NCBI GenBank assembly: GCA_023091735.1
Contig: JALKBU010000074.1
Span: 29,636-93,635, forward strand
Origin: Trichomonas tenax
Lineage: Eukaryota; Parabasalia; Trichomonadida; Trichomonadidae
DNA: 64,000 nucleotides
Direction: 5' to 3'
Every line of letters begins with the position of its first letter. Within the stretch, counting starts at the first letter, position 1. Positions 28,997-39,140 of the stretch are shown piece after piece. The position numbers and the translations under genes are program-made. Under the pieces are notes generated by a model that had not been told where the DNA came from, searched no databases, and worked only from the letters and a program-made list of their open reading frames with translations.

Positions 28997-29753
28997 AATT
29001 TTAAGTAGTCAAAAAAATCACAAAAATTTGACATGAAATGATAACTTTTTTCATTATTTGGCATGTAAAGTGTCAACAAAAAGGAAGCACTTCATCGCAA
29101 TCATGATCCAGCCAAAAAAATACGGAAAATAAAGAAAAAATAAATGCGCATTGAGGTCAATCAAATATTTTAAAGCTACAAGTTTATTCATTTCTTCTTT
29201 CAATTTTGCTATTTTTTCATAAATTGGCTTTTTATCTATTATGAAAAAACTAAACATAACAACAGCTAAGACATCTAGCCTTTGTTATATAAGGCAGCTG
29301 AGACGCCGATTTTTTCGTGCTGCTCTATTGTAACTTTTTTGATGTCAGTGTTATTGTCGTGTAAATCTATTTTACATGACAATATGAAATTTACATGTCA
29401 TAATTCTAAAATATAGGACTTTTTTCGATTGATGAGCAAGTTAGTTGATTGTTTAGATGTGAATTGAAGTGCCTATCACAGGTGAATCTAAAGGACCATT
29501 AACTTTTTGAAATGGTGAAAGAGAAAACTATGGAAATTGGACATTCCAATAAAAAAAAGATGTATTGAAACAAATATATATTTCATTACTACCGTCGAAT
29601 ATATCATCTGTTGCTTGTTTGATGTAATGCTATCATACTTATAATGATCAAATACTTTTAATAATCTGAGAAAAAAATTTATAGTGAGAAAAATAATGAC
29701 ATGTAAATGTCATATTTTGTCGTGTAAATGAAAATCTCTGTCAAAAAAAATAT
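28997..29753. other. Spacer with promoter modules and a doubtful small frame
   Basis: A 67-codon minus-strand frame (29054-29257) has a short coiled coil (YEKIAKLKEEMNKL) then a hydrophobic stretch, but no promoter box precedes it. TTTACATGTCA at 29389-29399 and TTTACATGACA nearby are orphan motif copies. The last 60 bp is the promoter of the next gene. Confidence 0.4.
29697..29753 (+). promoter_or_regulatory. Promoter module of the ubiquitin-like/UBA gene
   Basis: TGACATGTAAATGTCA at 29697-29712 is a TTTACATGTCA-type site overlapped by a second TGTCA half. TCTGTCAAAAA follows at about 29738, close to the ATG at 29754. Confidence 0.55.
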
Positions 29754-32408
29754 ATGTTGGATAAATTAGAGTACCCAATTTTTGTTTTACCGTCAAAGCT
29801 AATTCCTCTTATTGAAAAAGCAAAGAACGATAGTACTCTGAATTCAGTGCGCAGTCAATTAGATATTAATCCAGCTCAACAATTTTATTGCATTCAAGTT
29901 ATTAGCGATGAAAATCAAACATTATCACAGATATTCAATTCAAATACATCATGCAACTTAATTGCCTTGGATATTCCAAATTTTTCATTAGATTCTTCAA
30001 ATATTTCACAAGAAAAACGCGAATTTAAGGGTGATAAGATAAAACTGCATTTCATTGATAGATTTAGTAAACATGAATTTGATTTAGAATTCCTTCCAAC
30101 AGAAAATTTAAATTCCAAAATACAAAATATAATTAAATTTTGCAATTTTGGTCAACATCAATTAGCATTTGTTCTTTCAGGTGTTTCTCTTGATCCTGAC
30201 GAAAATATTTTGAATATTTACCAACGAAATCGTTGCGATCGCCCAATTTACGTTTCTGAAACGACAAAGAAGCTCAAAGTAGTTGAAAAAGTACAAATAC
30301 AGAGTCCTCAAAACCAAATAATTACAGAAAATGTCCCATTAGTAGAAACAAAATCTGAAATACAAAATGATAACAAAATTTTGATAAAACTACACTCTTT
30401 TACAGATGACAGTCACTACGATGAACTATTCGGGCCAAATTCAACTTTTGAGGAAGTTGTTGATAGATTAGTTAGATTTCAATCACAACTCGATGGTGTT
30501 GAAATTGGATTATTTAATGAAGATGGAAAAGAAATTGAGCTTGATGATACAGTGGATGAGTATAATGGTAAATATGTAATCTTTGGAGATAAAGATAAAG
30601 TTCTTGAATCTGAAGTCGATGTGAAACAGATCCTAAGGAATCTCATTCATACGGATCCACCACCAGCAGTCAATGTTAAACCAATTGATGAAGAGGCTCC
30701 AATTAGCTCCACAACGACTACAGAGAAAGAAACTCCATTAATTCCTGAAGAACCAAGCAATATATTAAGATTGATCAGCTTTAAAGATGAAAAAATTACA
30801 GAAATAGAAGTCGATGAAAATACAGAATTTGATAATATTATAGATTTGCTATATACTAATGAATTGGAAGACACTGTTATAACATTCTCAACAGTCAATG
30901 GTCAAATCATTCGAGATATAAATGAATCAGCAATGAATTATACATCAATGTTCCTTCTCTGGGCCGATGAAAAAGTTATCAATGACATGTCCAAAGATTG
31001 GCAGCAAACTCCTTATAATGTGAAAAGTGATCTTCCTGTTGCAGCCAAATTGCGTGCAATCAAACAGCAACCAAAATCTGATGTAAGTGAACCTGATCTT
31101 AAACCGGAATTCGACGTATCTAAAATTAACAAAGGACCTGTCGAAATTCCAGAAGAAGAAGAACCACAGCGAGATGAAAATAAAATTACAATTGCACTTC
31201 AAAGACTGAATGGTGATGAAAAGAAGATGGAGCTTCCTTCAGATAACACATTTGACGACTTAACCACACTTCTATTCAATCAAGAAAATGTTGAAGAAGA
31301 TATATGTTTCGCATATATGACTGAAGATGGAAAAATTATAGATAATAACCAGCCAATCAAAAATTATGTTAACAAGAAGATTATCTGGGAAGATACTAAT
31401 GAGATAAAAGAAGCATCAGATAAGATTACAGGGGAAGACTCTAAAAATGAATCCGAAAACTCACCGGTATCTGAACCAGCTGAGAACATTATTTCACCAA
31501 CTCCAATAGAAATAGACAAAACACGAATCAAAGAAAATATTAATGATTTAATTACAGATACTGTAACTGCATTCACGGAACATGAGGATGAAAATAATAT
31601 ATTGCTTGATGTTAAGTTATTCAGTTCATTCTCTGATGATCACGAAGTTAATCATATGCAATTGAAATTTCCTCCAGGAACAAAATTACCAGAAATAAAG
31701 CAAGCACTGATTCAACAAAATAGAGAATTTGCAAAAGATACAATTGAGCTCAGAGATCAAAATAGAATTCTTTGGGATGATGATGCCACTGTTGAAGAAA
31801 TTAGAGAAGATGGAATTTGTACAATATTGCCAATTATAACTAAAAGGTCTCTTCAATTGATTTTCGACAATTGGAAGACTTTTGAAATAGAATGTTCTCC
31901 AAAGGAAAAAGTTGCGGAATTTAATATTATAGGCAATGTTAATTTTGAATTCAATCCAACAATTGAAGAAATAGAAAGGGATCCGAATATAACAGTCTGT
32001 CATGCAAAAATAATCGATGGTGTTCCAATCAAAGCTGTTGATGTTGATGATAAATTCCTCGGTGAGTATATTCTCAATATCGATTACCCATTCGCATTTC
32101 TCATTTCTAAAGTTGGTCCAATAGGATTGAAAAACCCAATGACTTACTTAAAAGGCGAAGATGTAATTGATTTGACTCCACGCAAAAAGAATATAACATC
32201 ACCAATCGAAATTAAAATTAGTGAGAGCTTCATATCCACAAAACAAGCTCTTCCAACAGAAGAGATAAGTTCAAAGCCAAGTGAAGAAAATATTAATCAA
32301 ATTTGTGAAATTTGCAGCTCAATTTCTCGTGAAAAAGCAATTGAATTATTAATGAAGCATAACAATAATGCTGATAATGCAATTCTTGCATACTTTGATG
32401 AAGGTTAA
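29754..32408 (+). CDS. Multi-repeat ubiquitin-like beta-grasp protein with C-terminal UBA domain
   Basis: 884 residues. I see four to seven segments with a common ubiquitin-like pattern (strand pair, helix with L..LL, then Edg..I.d....Y...iiW.D). Approximate positions: 206-285 (ILIKLHSFTDD..FEEVVDRLV..YVIFGD), 340-412 (NILRLISFKDE..FDNIIDLLY..FLLWAD), 475-550 (KITIALQRLNG..FDDLTTLLF..KIIWED), 613-695 (ILLDVKLFSSF..RILWDD), with weaker ones at 105-170 and 697-790. Residues 845-884 form a UBA-like helix bundle (AIELLMKHNNNADNAILAYF). UBL plus UBA suggests a proteasome shuttle or ubiquitin-adaptor role. Known shuttles have a single UBL, so the tandem form is unusual. Intact frame. Confidence 0.7.
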   Translation: MLDKLEYPIFVLPSKLIPLIEKAKNDSTLNSVRSQLDINPAQQFYCIQVISDENQTLSQIFNSNTSCNLIALDIPNFSLDSSNISQEKREFKGDKIKLHFIDRFSKHEFDLEFLPTENLNSKIQNIIKFCNFGQHQLAFVLSGVSLDPDENILNIYQRNRCDRPIYVSETTKKLKVVEKVQIQSPQNQIITENVPLVETKSEIQNDNKILIKLHSFTDDSHYDELFGPNSTFEEVVDRLVRFQSQLDGVEIGLFNEDGKEIELDDTVDEYNGKYVIFGDKDKVLESEVDVKQILRNLIHTDPPPAVNVKPIDEEAPISSTTTTEKETPLIPEEPSNILRLISFKDEKITEIEVDENTEFDNIIDLLYTNELEDTVITFSTVNGQIIRDINESAMNYTSMFLLWADEKVINDMSKDWQQTPYNVKSDLPVAAKLRAIKQQPKSDVSEPDLKPEFDVSKINKGPVEIPEEEEPQRDENKITIALQRLNGDEKKMELPSDNTFDDLTTLLFNQENVEEDICFAYMTEDGKIIDNNQPIKNYVNKKIIWEDTNEIKEASDKITGEDSKNESENSPVSEPAENIISPTPIEIDKTRIKENINDLITDTVTAFTEHEDENNILLDVKLFSSFSDDHEVNHMQLKFPPGTKLPEIKQALIQQNREFAKDTIELRDQNRILWDDDATVEEIREDGICTILPIITKRSLQLIFDNWKTFEIECSPKEKVAEFNIIGNVNFEFNPTIEEIERDPNITVCHAKIIDGVPIKAVDVDDKFLGEYILNIDYPFAFLISKVGPIGLKNPMTYLKGEDVIDLTPRKKNITSPIEIKISESFISTKQALPTEEISSKPSEENINQICEICSSISREKAIELLMKHNNNADNAILAYFDEG

Positions 32409-32486
32409 TTATAATAAAAAATAAAATATGCATGGTTTTACTATATGTATATATCAAATATATACCGCAAAACAAACAATTAAAAA

Positions 32487-33788
32487 TTACATATAATTTG
32501 AATATCGTCTTCTGGACTTAATTTTTGCTGGAACATTCTCTGGCTCGTGTATGTTGTTTGGTGGACGAGCTGTGTTCGTTTCTCTTGGAGTTTGCTGAAT
32601 GGATTGTTCAAATAACGCCATGTAACGAGAAGCGGGCTGGGAACCAATGGCTGGCTTTATTGTCGGGAGCATAGGTGTAGACATAGTAGCAGTAATGTGC
32701 TGCTTCTTTCCAGGCGTTAAAACTGGCGCTTCGACAGCTTTCGCTTGAGATATTGGGCAGAAACTTGCCTCAACGCGGTGCAAGTATGGGAAAGGAGGAA
32801 ATGTGAACTCTTCGACGCATCTGACTTTAACAAGTAACGCTCCTGCTTTATTGAAATTTTCACCACAATATTTTGACGCGCTGAAGACAGTGTAGATTTT
32901 GTTCTCGTGTAGCTTTTCAATTCCACCGTCAACACATTGATGGCCGCGAACAATTATGTCGATTCTGTTTTTACGAATAAAATCATATGTAATGCATTGT
33001 CCAAACATATACCCAAGGCCTCGTGGTGACACCTCGAGATTGTCTGTTTCTGTAGTGGGATCGCTCCACAAAGCATCGTTTATAATTGGATTACCGGTCT
33101 CATAAATTGGTCTTTTTAGCGATTCTATTTGACTAATCATCTTGAAATCGGCGCCCAAGCCTCCGTGGACACAGAAAGCGTAGTTATCTATAATTGCTGC
33201 GAGCGGCATATAAAAAAAAGATTCGTTAAATGCGTTTGAAACTTCGCTGGAGCCGTAAGTGCAGTGTGCCTCATAAGCGAAACCGCCGTAATCACACATT
33301 TCGGGGAATTCGTGATTTCCACGAATCAAAAAAACTCGGGTCGGATATAATACTTTGAGAAGATATACGAGAGTTATAGTTTCTGTGGAAAATTCGCCTC
33401 TGTCGACGTAATCGCCGAGAAAAACGTAGCTTAAAGAACTAGGAAGGTGAAATTTTTGAATAATTCGGAATAAATCCATAATATGGCCATGAATGTCACC
33501 TACAACGACAGTATTTGGTGGTGCGTGAACGATATTCGGTTCTTTCTTGAATATATCCAACACAACTCTCGTTAATTGAATCAAAACACTCGGCGGAACC
33601 ATTGGGAGCTTTAAAACCTTTGCTTTCGTGACGTATAGTTCGAGGTCTGTGTTTATAATATTCATGTAATTGTCGAGAATTGTTCTATACAAGCTTTTCT
33701 GCAAATCCATTAAAAATAATGAAAATTGACTAAAAAATTTAGACAGTATAATCATTAAATCGCATTTTTTACCATTAATATTTTCCAT
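32487..33788 (-). CDS. PPP-family serine/threonine protein phosphatase
   Basis: 433 residues. All catalytic motifs are present: GDIHGH (97-102), GDYVDRG (about 125), RGNHEFPE (about 154), HGGLG (about 218), and RGHQ (about 283). The order and residues match the metal-dependent PP1/PP2A/PP5 fold. The 85-residue N-terminal part is helical. The C-terminal 100 residues are Pro/Thr/Arg-rich and unlike PP1 or PP2A tails, ending in a basic KSRRRYSNY. Large protist-specific PPP sets are normal in trichomonads, so I do not assign a subtype. The coding strand reads TTGGTCA directly before the ATG. Confidence 0.92.
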   Translation of the reverse strand: MENINGKKCDLMIILSKFFSQFSLFLMDLQKSLYRTILDNYMNIINTDLELYVTKAKVLKLPMVPPSVLIQLTRVVLDIFKKEPNIVHAPPNTVVVGDIHGHIMDLFRIIQKFHLPSSLSYVFLGDYVDRGEFSTETITLVYLLKVLYPTRVFLIRGNHEFPEMCDYGGFAYEAHCTYGSSEVSNAFNESFFYMPLAAIIDNYAFCVHGGLGADFKMISQIESLKRPIYETGNPIINDALWSDPTTETDNLEVSPRGLGYMFGQCITYDFIRKNRIDIIVRGHQCVDGGIEKLHENKIYTVFSASKYCGENFNKAGALLVKVRCVEEFTFPPFPYLHRVEASFCPISQAKAVEAPVLTPGKKQHITATMSTPMLPTIKPAIGSQPASRYMALFEQSIQQTPRETNTARPPNNIHEPENVPAKIKSRRRYSNYM

Positions 33789-33979
33789 TGACCAAAAATA
33801 AAAATTTATAGATTTTTGTGGTGTGAATGATATGCTGACGATATTTTATAATCAAAAGTTGAAAAATAAATTGTTGTGAAATGTAAACATTTTATAATGT
33901 ATTATTTGGACTTAATGATGATGAACGGAAGGAAATGAAGTGATTTTTCATCTTTTGGTGTCAAAACAAAAAATAGTGT

Positions 33980-34262
33980 TGAAAACGAAACAAACCACCA
34001 GTTGGAACTTTCTAATATTCGTGTGTTGGACATATTTCACGATGTCGAAACGTTTGATGTAAAAAATGATTTTTTTATGATTTTGAAACGAAATTAAATG
34101 AAGTTTGGTAATCGGGAAATGATATCACCCGTGATTTAAATGAATTTCTGTGATTGCTGGAAGTTGAAACTTCGAGATTCACAATTCCAAAAATATATTT
34201 GTTGAACCCATTGATCAAACATGAAGCCATGAAAAATCCACAATGAATATTCTGTGTTTTCA
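33980..34262 (+). pseudogene. Decayed coding fragment, family unknown
   Basis: One frame reads VENETNHQLELSNIRVLDIF and onward to 34097. In a shifted frame the sequence continues GNDITRDLNEFL, stop, LLEVETSRFTIPKIYLLNPL, with a further stop near 34243. Amino-acid composition and periodicity look coding, but there are at least one frameshift and two stops and no start. No family recognised. Confidence 0.35.
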
Positions 34263-34719
34263 TTCTTCAAAACGGTCATTTATTAAAAAAAAAATCATGG
34301 AAAAATATCATCTATATTCTATATATATAACTAAATTACAAAACTTGCGAAATTACTCATAATAAGGATGTCGGGGCTCCCCACCCCACCTATAGTAAGT
34401 GCCGCATACTTAATGGCCCCCTGGTCTGGGATTTTTTGCGTACCGCTATCTATAAGGTTTACTGTAATTTTTCTTACATTTTTTGCCTTTCTCACAAATC
34501 TTAAAACCTTGCCCTTTTTCAACGACAATTATAGATTTTATCGCTGTACAGTGATTTTAGTATACATTCTTGATATAAATGATACACTTTTATTGCCAAA
34601 TTCTCAAAAATGAGTATGATTTAAAAAACCTCAAATTTTATGATAGGCAATCACCTTCAAAACACGAAAAATATGGTAAAAAAGTGATATTTTTAGGCTA
34701 AATTTTCAAAATCGTACCT

Positions 34720-34830
34720 GCAATCAGGGGGCAATTGGCACCTCCACCCCAAGGGGGATTTTTATGATAGGTTAAACGTCACCCTTATGGGTGGCGGTTT
34801 GCAGGGTATTTTGGGGGTCTTTTAATGCTG
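34720..34830. other. GC-rich hairpin island
   Basis: Short strong stems lie together: CCCCAAGGGGG at 34747-34757, and AAACGTCACCC TTAT GGGTGGCGGTTT at 34774-34800 (one bulge). A second island at 34365-34445 (GGGGCTCCCC) stands 350 bp away. TTTTATGATAGG precedes a similar element at both 34637 and 34766. It may be a structured RNA or a piece of a mobile element. Confidence 0.3.
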
Positions 34831-36630
34831 TCGACAATATTCCGCTTTGATTTTAAATGCATTTGGACTCTTTTTGAGCTCAAAAAAACCAATATTCAAA
34901 AACAACGAACATTATTATAGTCCATACAAAATATCGTCCGAGGTGTCTCAATTTTTTGAGGACTTTTAACGTACAAACATTTTTCGAAAAACTTAACAAA
35001 ACATGAATTAAATCATGTTTACAGTATTTATTTCAAATTCCTAAAATCCGCAAATTTCGTCTGAAATTTGAAAAGTGTAATGAAATGAGAAAATAACATG
35101 ATAAACAGAAACTGCATTGACTAAAGAAAGATATTTGACCTAAAAATGCAAAATGTACATTAATCGAATAAAATGTTGATTTATTGAAGGCAAATTGTAT
35201 AAAATTGTTTTATGTTATGACAACAAATCTTTTATTCAATGCCCAGCAATAATATTGCGGGTATAAAATCATATTTTCAAAATCCAAAAAAATAAATTCT
35301 CATTCTTTTAAATAATTATGCACTTTTCAAGTTGCACATCTATAGGAAAGTTAGACTGAAAAGAGTAAAACCAGATTTGATGACTGTTTCACAAAACAAG
35401 TTTTCATTTTTTGATGAAATTATGAAATAACATGATTGTCGTCTGTTACTTTGTGTATATTTCAAAACCACAAAACCAAAATTGAGTTATGGTGAGTTTC
35501 ATCTTGACAAAATTTCAAAATTTCATGTTTGACTAATTTTGAGCAGAGAATCAGATTTTCTAATTATTGGAGATCATGAACAACAAAAATCAAGTCATTT
35601 TAGAATAATGTACGTTAAACATCTGATCCATCACTACCTCCTTAAGATTGGAGATAGTGAACACCAAAAATCATTTGCACCATGGAACCATATTATCTTC
35701 ATAATGTAGAATTCCCAAAAAGCCGAAATTTCAATACCATTTGATATTGAATTCCTTAATTTTTCAAGGTTTTAGTCCTGTGATCATCTTTAAATCAATA
35801 TTGCTTACCTATCCACGGTTGTTAATTATCATTTCAAGCAAGATTTCGAATTCTCAAATCATAAAAAGTTAGCGAAAACATGACAAAAGTATTTATTGAA
35901 TCGAACATATGATTATTGAGCATGCTCTCCTTAAGATGTCCACCAAATAGTAAAGCAAAGGACTACAAATGTTCATATACCAAAATTTTTTAAAATTTTC
36001 ATAAAATGGAAAATGATATATGTTCATTGTAGTCCCTATATTTTTGGTTTTTATTGATTTTTTATTTGAACACTAAATGATTATTTTATTGAAAAAAAAA
36101 TTGAATGGCCCCATCCAAAATCCAGACTAAGCTTTTTCAATAATTTACACTAAAATACCATCACATGTCAAAATAATGTCAAATCTGACATGTAAGTATG
36201 TCACTTTTCATGACACATTATCATACCCTTCAATTTTGATATTATTTTATAATTATCCGCCTCCGTTTCCTTTTTTATTATTATAAAAATAATGATGCTG
36301 AATTGTCAAGAGGTATTACGATTTACATGTCAGAAATCACTTTTGTCACTCAATCATATGTGATGATGGGATTATTTCGGACTCAATTTATGGTATATTT
36401 TTTTACTTGTGAATAAACAATGTAATCAATTACTGTACCCTTTGAATTTTTTTATTACCAAATTTCAGATTCTAATTTCAATATTTTGCAATGATTATTT
36501 CAAATTTAGAATATTCACATTATATTGTTGATGCAGAGGAAGAAATAAAACACACGTAAACAAGGAATCTCGTTTAATTGATTAACAAAAGTTCATTTAT
36601 TGTATTAATACAAATTTGATAATTTTGAAA

Positions 36631-37305
36631 TTAATATTTTTTGGGTTCAACAAGTTCTATATTAGACTCGTAATATGCTAGCAACTCTTTTAAGTGGTTA
36701 TTCTTCATATCTTCATTCGATAAAATAACCCTTTTTCCATCTTCAATCACACCAAAAACTAAATTGTTCTGCATATCTCTAAATGCCCCAATGATTTCAA
36801 ATGATGTAGATGATGTTTTTGTAAATTTTGCTTCAGTAAGAGTTGCTATTTGCTTTGGCTGTGATTTTGGTTGTGAATTTGATTTTTCTGTTTGTTTCGG
36901 TGTTGTTTCTTTCTGTGAAGATGTTTGTTGCTGAGTTTCATTTCCGTTAACTTTTGTATTATCTGCCAAATCTTTCTTTGCTTGATTCTCTTGTGTTTTC
37001 TGTTTCTTTGCTTTTGTCCTTCTGGTAGTTTTTGTCTTCTCTTCCTTCTTTTTAGATGAATCTGTTTTCGAAGGTGGCGTTGTTCCGATTTTCTCCCAAT
37101 ATTCATCAAGCAACGCCTGCGAACCCGTGAGGTTCATCATTGGCTCCCAAGTGTTCTGATCTGATGGATATCCTTTCCATTTGATGAAAAACTCGTATTC
37201 GCCGTTCCTTTTCTGTCTGTGCTTCACTATGGCCTCGACTGTGTACTCTCCTTCTGGAGTGTCTGAGGAAGACGAACTTGAATCATCAAATGGTGTTTGT
37301 TCCAT
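36631..37305 (-). CDS. HP1-like chromodomain protein with chromoshadow-like C-terminus
   Basis: 224 residues. The chromodomain is at 20-73 (YTVEAIVKHRQKRNGEYEFF, then IKWKGYPSDQNTWEPMMNL). The methyl-lysine aromatic cage is intact (Y21, W43, Y46 by position). A basic, Gln/Lys/Thr-rich linker follows (about 75-145), then a 70-residue chromoshadow-like domain (FEIIGAFRDMQNNLVFGVIE). Chromodomain, linker and shadow domain is the HP1 layout, which binds H3K9-methylated or related histone tails and dimerises. Role: heterochromatin silencing in the nucleus. The promoter on the coding strand is AAAAGTGTCA, AAGAA, AAGTGACA directly before the ATG. Confidence 0.85.
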   Translation of the reverse strand: MEQTPFDDSSSSSSDTPEGEYTVEAIVKHRQKRNGEYEFFIKWKGYPSDQNTWEPMMNLTGSQALLDEYWEKIGTTPPSKTDSSKKKEEKTKTTRRTKAKKQKTQENQAKKDLADNTKVNGNETQQQTSSQKETTPKQTEKSNSQPKSQPKQIATLTEAKFTKTSSTSFEIIGAFRDMQNNLVFGVIEDGKRVILSNEDMKNNHLKELLAYYESNIELVEPKKY

Positions 37306-37335
37306 TTTATGTCACTTTTCTTGACACTTTTAGAT
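37306..37335 (-). promoter_or_regulatory. Promoter boxes of the HP1-like gene
   Basis: On the plus strand GTCACTTTTC (37311-37320) then TTGACACTTTT (37321-37331). On the coding strand this is AAAAGTGTCA followed by AAAGTGACATAAA and the ATG, two boxes in 25 bp. Confidence 0.55.
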
Positions 37336-38235
37336 TTCAGATTATGTTATCTATGAAATGAAGAGCTTAAATATTTGAACCTTCAAACCCCTTAAAAGCA
37401 TGATTCAGCCTCCAAACTATACCTATGATCTATATGCATCCTTCTAAAACTAATATGATAAAATAAAATACGATTTTGCTGATGAAATAAAAATAGGGAT
37501 AAAATCAACTTTTATACATTAATTTGTTTTATGCATATATACATACAGATAGTCCTCGAAATAATAGGATCGCAAAATTGAAAGGAATTGAAAAAAAAGG
37601 AAATCCCTTTTCCAGATTCAATTTCCTTGTAACTTTAATGGTAGATACAGGGGGTAGTGTAGATGCTCATATTAAAATATCTTAGCTCTACTAACTTAAG
37701 TTATAGAGAACATAATTTTGGAATTTGATTAAATAAAAATTTTCGAAAATTTACATGTCAAATTAGTATAATACAAAAGTGCTTTTTTTACATATTAGTC
37801 GAGTGTTCGATTCTCGATGAAATTGTATTTTTTCTTTCTAATCATAACTACATATGTGCTCGTTGAAAATATCATTCCATTGCAGAATAGTTATATGTAG
37901 GATGTAATGTATTAAAATGAGTAAGAGTTAATCATCAAATGAAATTTTTCAATTCAATCAATTAATATTACATTTGATTTCATGCTTTTACATATGATAT
38001 ACATATTTCTGTATTAAGTAGTATGTGATTTATCATTTAATATTATTTTTTAGCTAGTATAAAAAATAATTGAGAATTACGACAATATTTCGCTTTGAAT
38101 GTTTAGCCAACATAGCTGCACATTCTCAAAAAAATTATAATATATATGTATGCATAAAATATAGTTTCATAATCAAGATCTTTGTGAAATTGATTTTTTT
38201 CGGGACTGGGACAAAATAGAACAACGTGCTTTTCT
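37336..38235. other. AT-rich spacer
   Basis: Only orphan motif copies are seen (TTTACATGTCA at 37750-37761 followed by AAAAGTGC). No coding signal. Confidence 0.4.
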
Positions 38236-38540
38236 GACATGCAACTTATTTTTGGCATGTAAAGTCAGGATGTCAAAATAAAGGAAAGTGACATGTTTGC
38301 GGGGGAAAAATGGAAAAGTGTCAATAGGTTGAAATGGATTGAACTCAATGTTGGAAGCCAAAGAAGACTTCATTCTGAGTAGTTGTGGCCTCATAGTGAA
38401 GGATGACCTGGTGATCTAGCAGAGATGCATCCAGATGCCTATTCAACAGAAGCATGATTCGATGTATGGCGAGGTCGACCTGATACTTCCAAAGCCCTCG
38501 AGTGGCCAAACCAGGCCCTAACAAGAACCCACTTATTGAT
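38236..38540 (+). pseudogene. Dead reading frame behind an intact promoter-like cluster
   Basis: Five motif copies (TGACATGC, GGCATGTAAAG, ATGTCAAAA, AAAGTGACATG, AAAAGTGTCA) lie in 38236-38322. An ATG at 38293 opens a frame that keeps coding-like composition to about 38535 but has stops at 38380, 38404 and 38455 (segments read MFAGEKWKSVNRLKWIELNV and FDVWRGRPDTSKALEWPNQA). The family is not recognised. An intact regulatory module with a broken frame fits a recent pseudogene. Confidence 0.45.
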
Positions 38541-38996
38541 TCAATTTTTAATACACATTACATTTTCACTTTTGATATTAATATATTATTATTTTTTTTT
38601 ATTTTTTATTTTTTCACAGATACCTTTTTCATTACAAGATTATTTTCATTTTATTACTTATTCTCATAATTATTAATATATCATTAAATTCATAATTAAT
38701 TGTTCTTGAATCATGAATTAGATAATGTTTTCATATTACGTTCATTTTATATACTGATTTATATTATTTAGATTCTCAATTTGATCCTTATATTCTTTGT
38801 AAAATTCGTTTTTTACTAAATTTTTATTTTTTTTTTTTCTTCAAATTATTTGTTTATAATTCATATTTACCATGCAATAAGGGATAATTTCGACCGAGTT
38901 TCTTGGTTTACTTAGGTTTGGAGTGCAACAAAAATTTGTAATGAACTACGTTTATGGTCTTCATACTCAGCGTGGAGTTTCAATCTATAAATGTCA
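38541..38996. other. Low-complexity T/A-rich stretch
   Basis: Runs of T and A around 38580-38860. No feature. Confidence 0.4.
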
Positions 38997-39140
38997 GTAT
39001 TGTTTAGACTACAAAGATATTTATAACACTTTTTATAAAAGTGACAATTTACCTGCGCAAAAAAAGTGACAGTTTATTCATGAAAAGTGACTTTAAGGTT
39101 CAATATCACTTTTTTGTTGTTCACTTTTGTCCTAGACTCG
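38997..39140 (+). repeat. Dispersed repeat carrying promoter-like boxes, copy 1
   Basis: Matches 62029-62156: GACTACAAAGATATTTAT, CACTTTTTATAAA, AGTTTATTCATGAAAAGTGA and CTTTAAGGTTC are shared. It contains three AAAGTGAC or GTCACTTT-type boxes in both orientations. No gene follows either copy. Confidence 0.75.

Larger units (their letters stand above)
33789..36630. other. 2.8 kb gene-poor region with relic, GC-rich islands and orphan promoter motifs
   Basis: Contents: coding-like relic at 33980-34262, GC-rich islands at 34365-34445 and 34720-34830, and orphan motifs at 36165-36216 (ACATGTCA, TGACATGTAA, GTCACTTTT) and 36320-36345 (TTTACATGTCA, TCACTTTTGTCAC). The rest (34850-36160) shows only AT-rich sequence. 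Confidence 0.5.
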
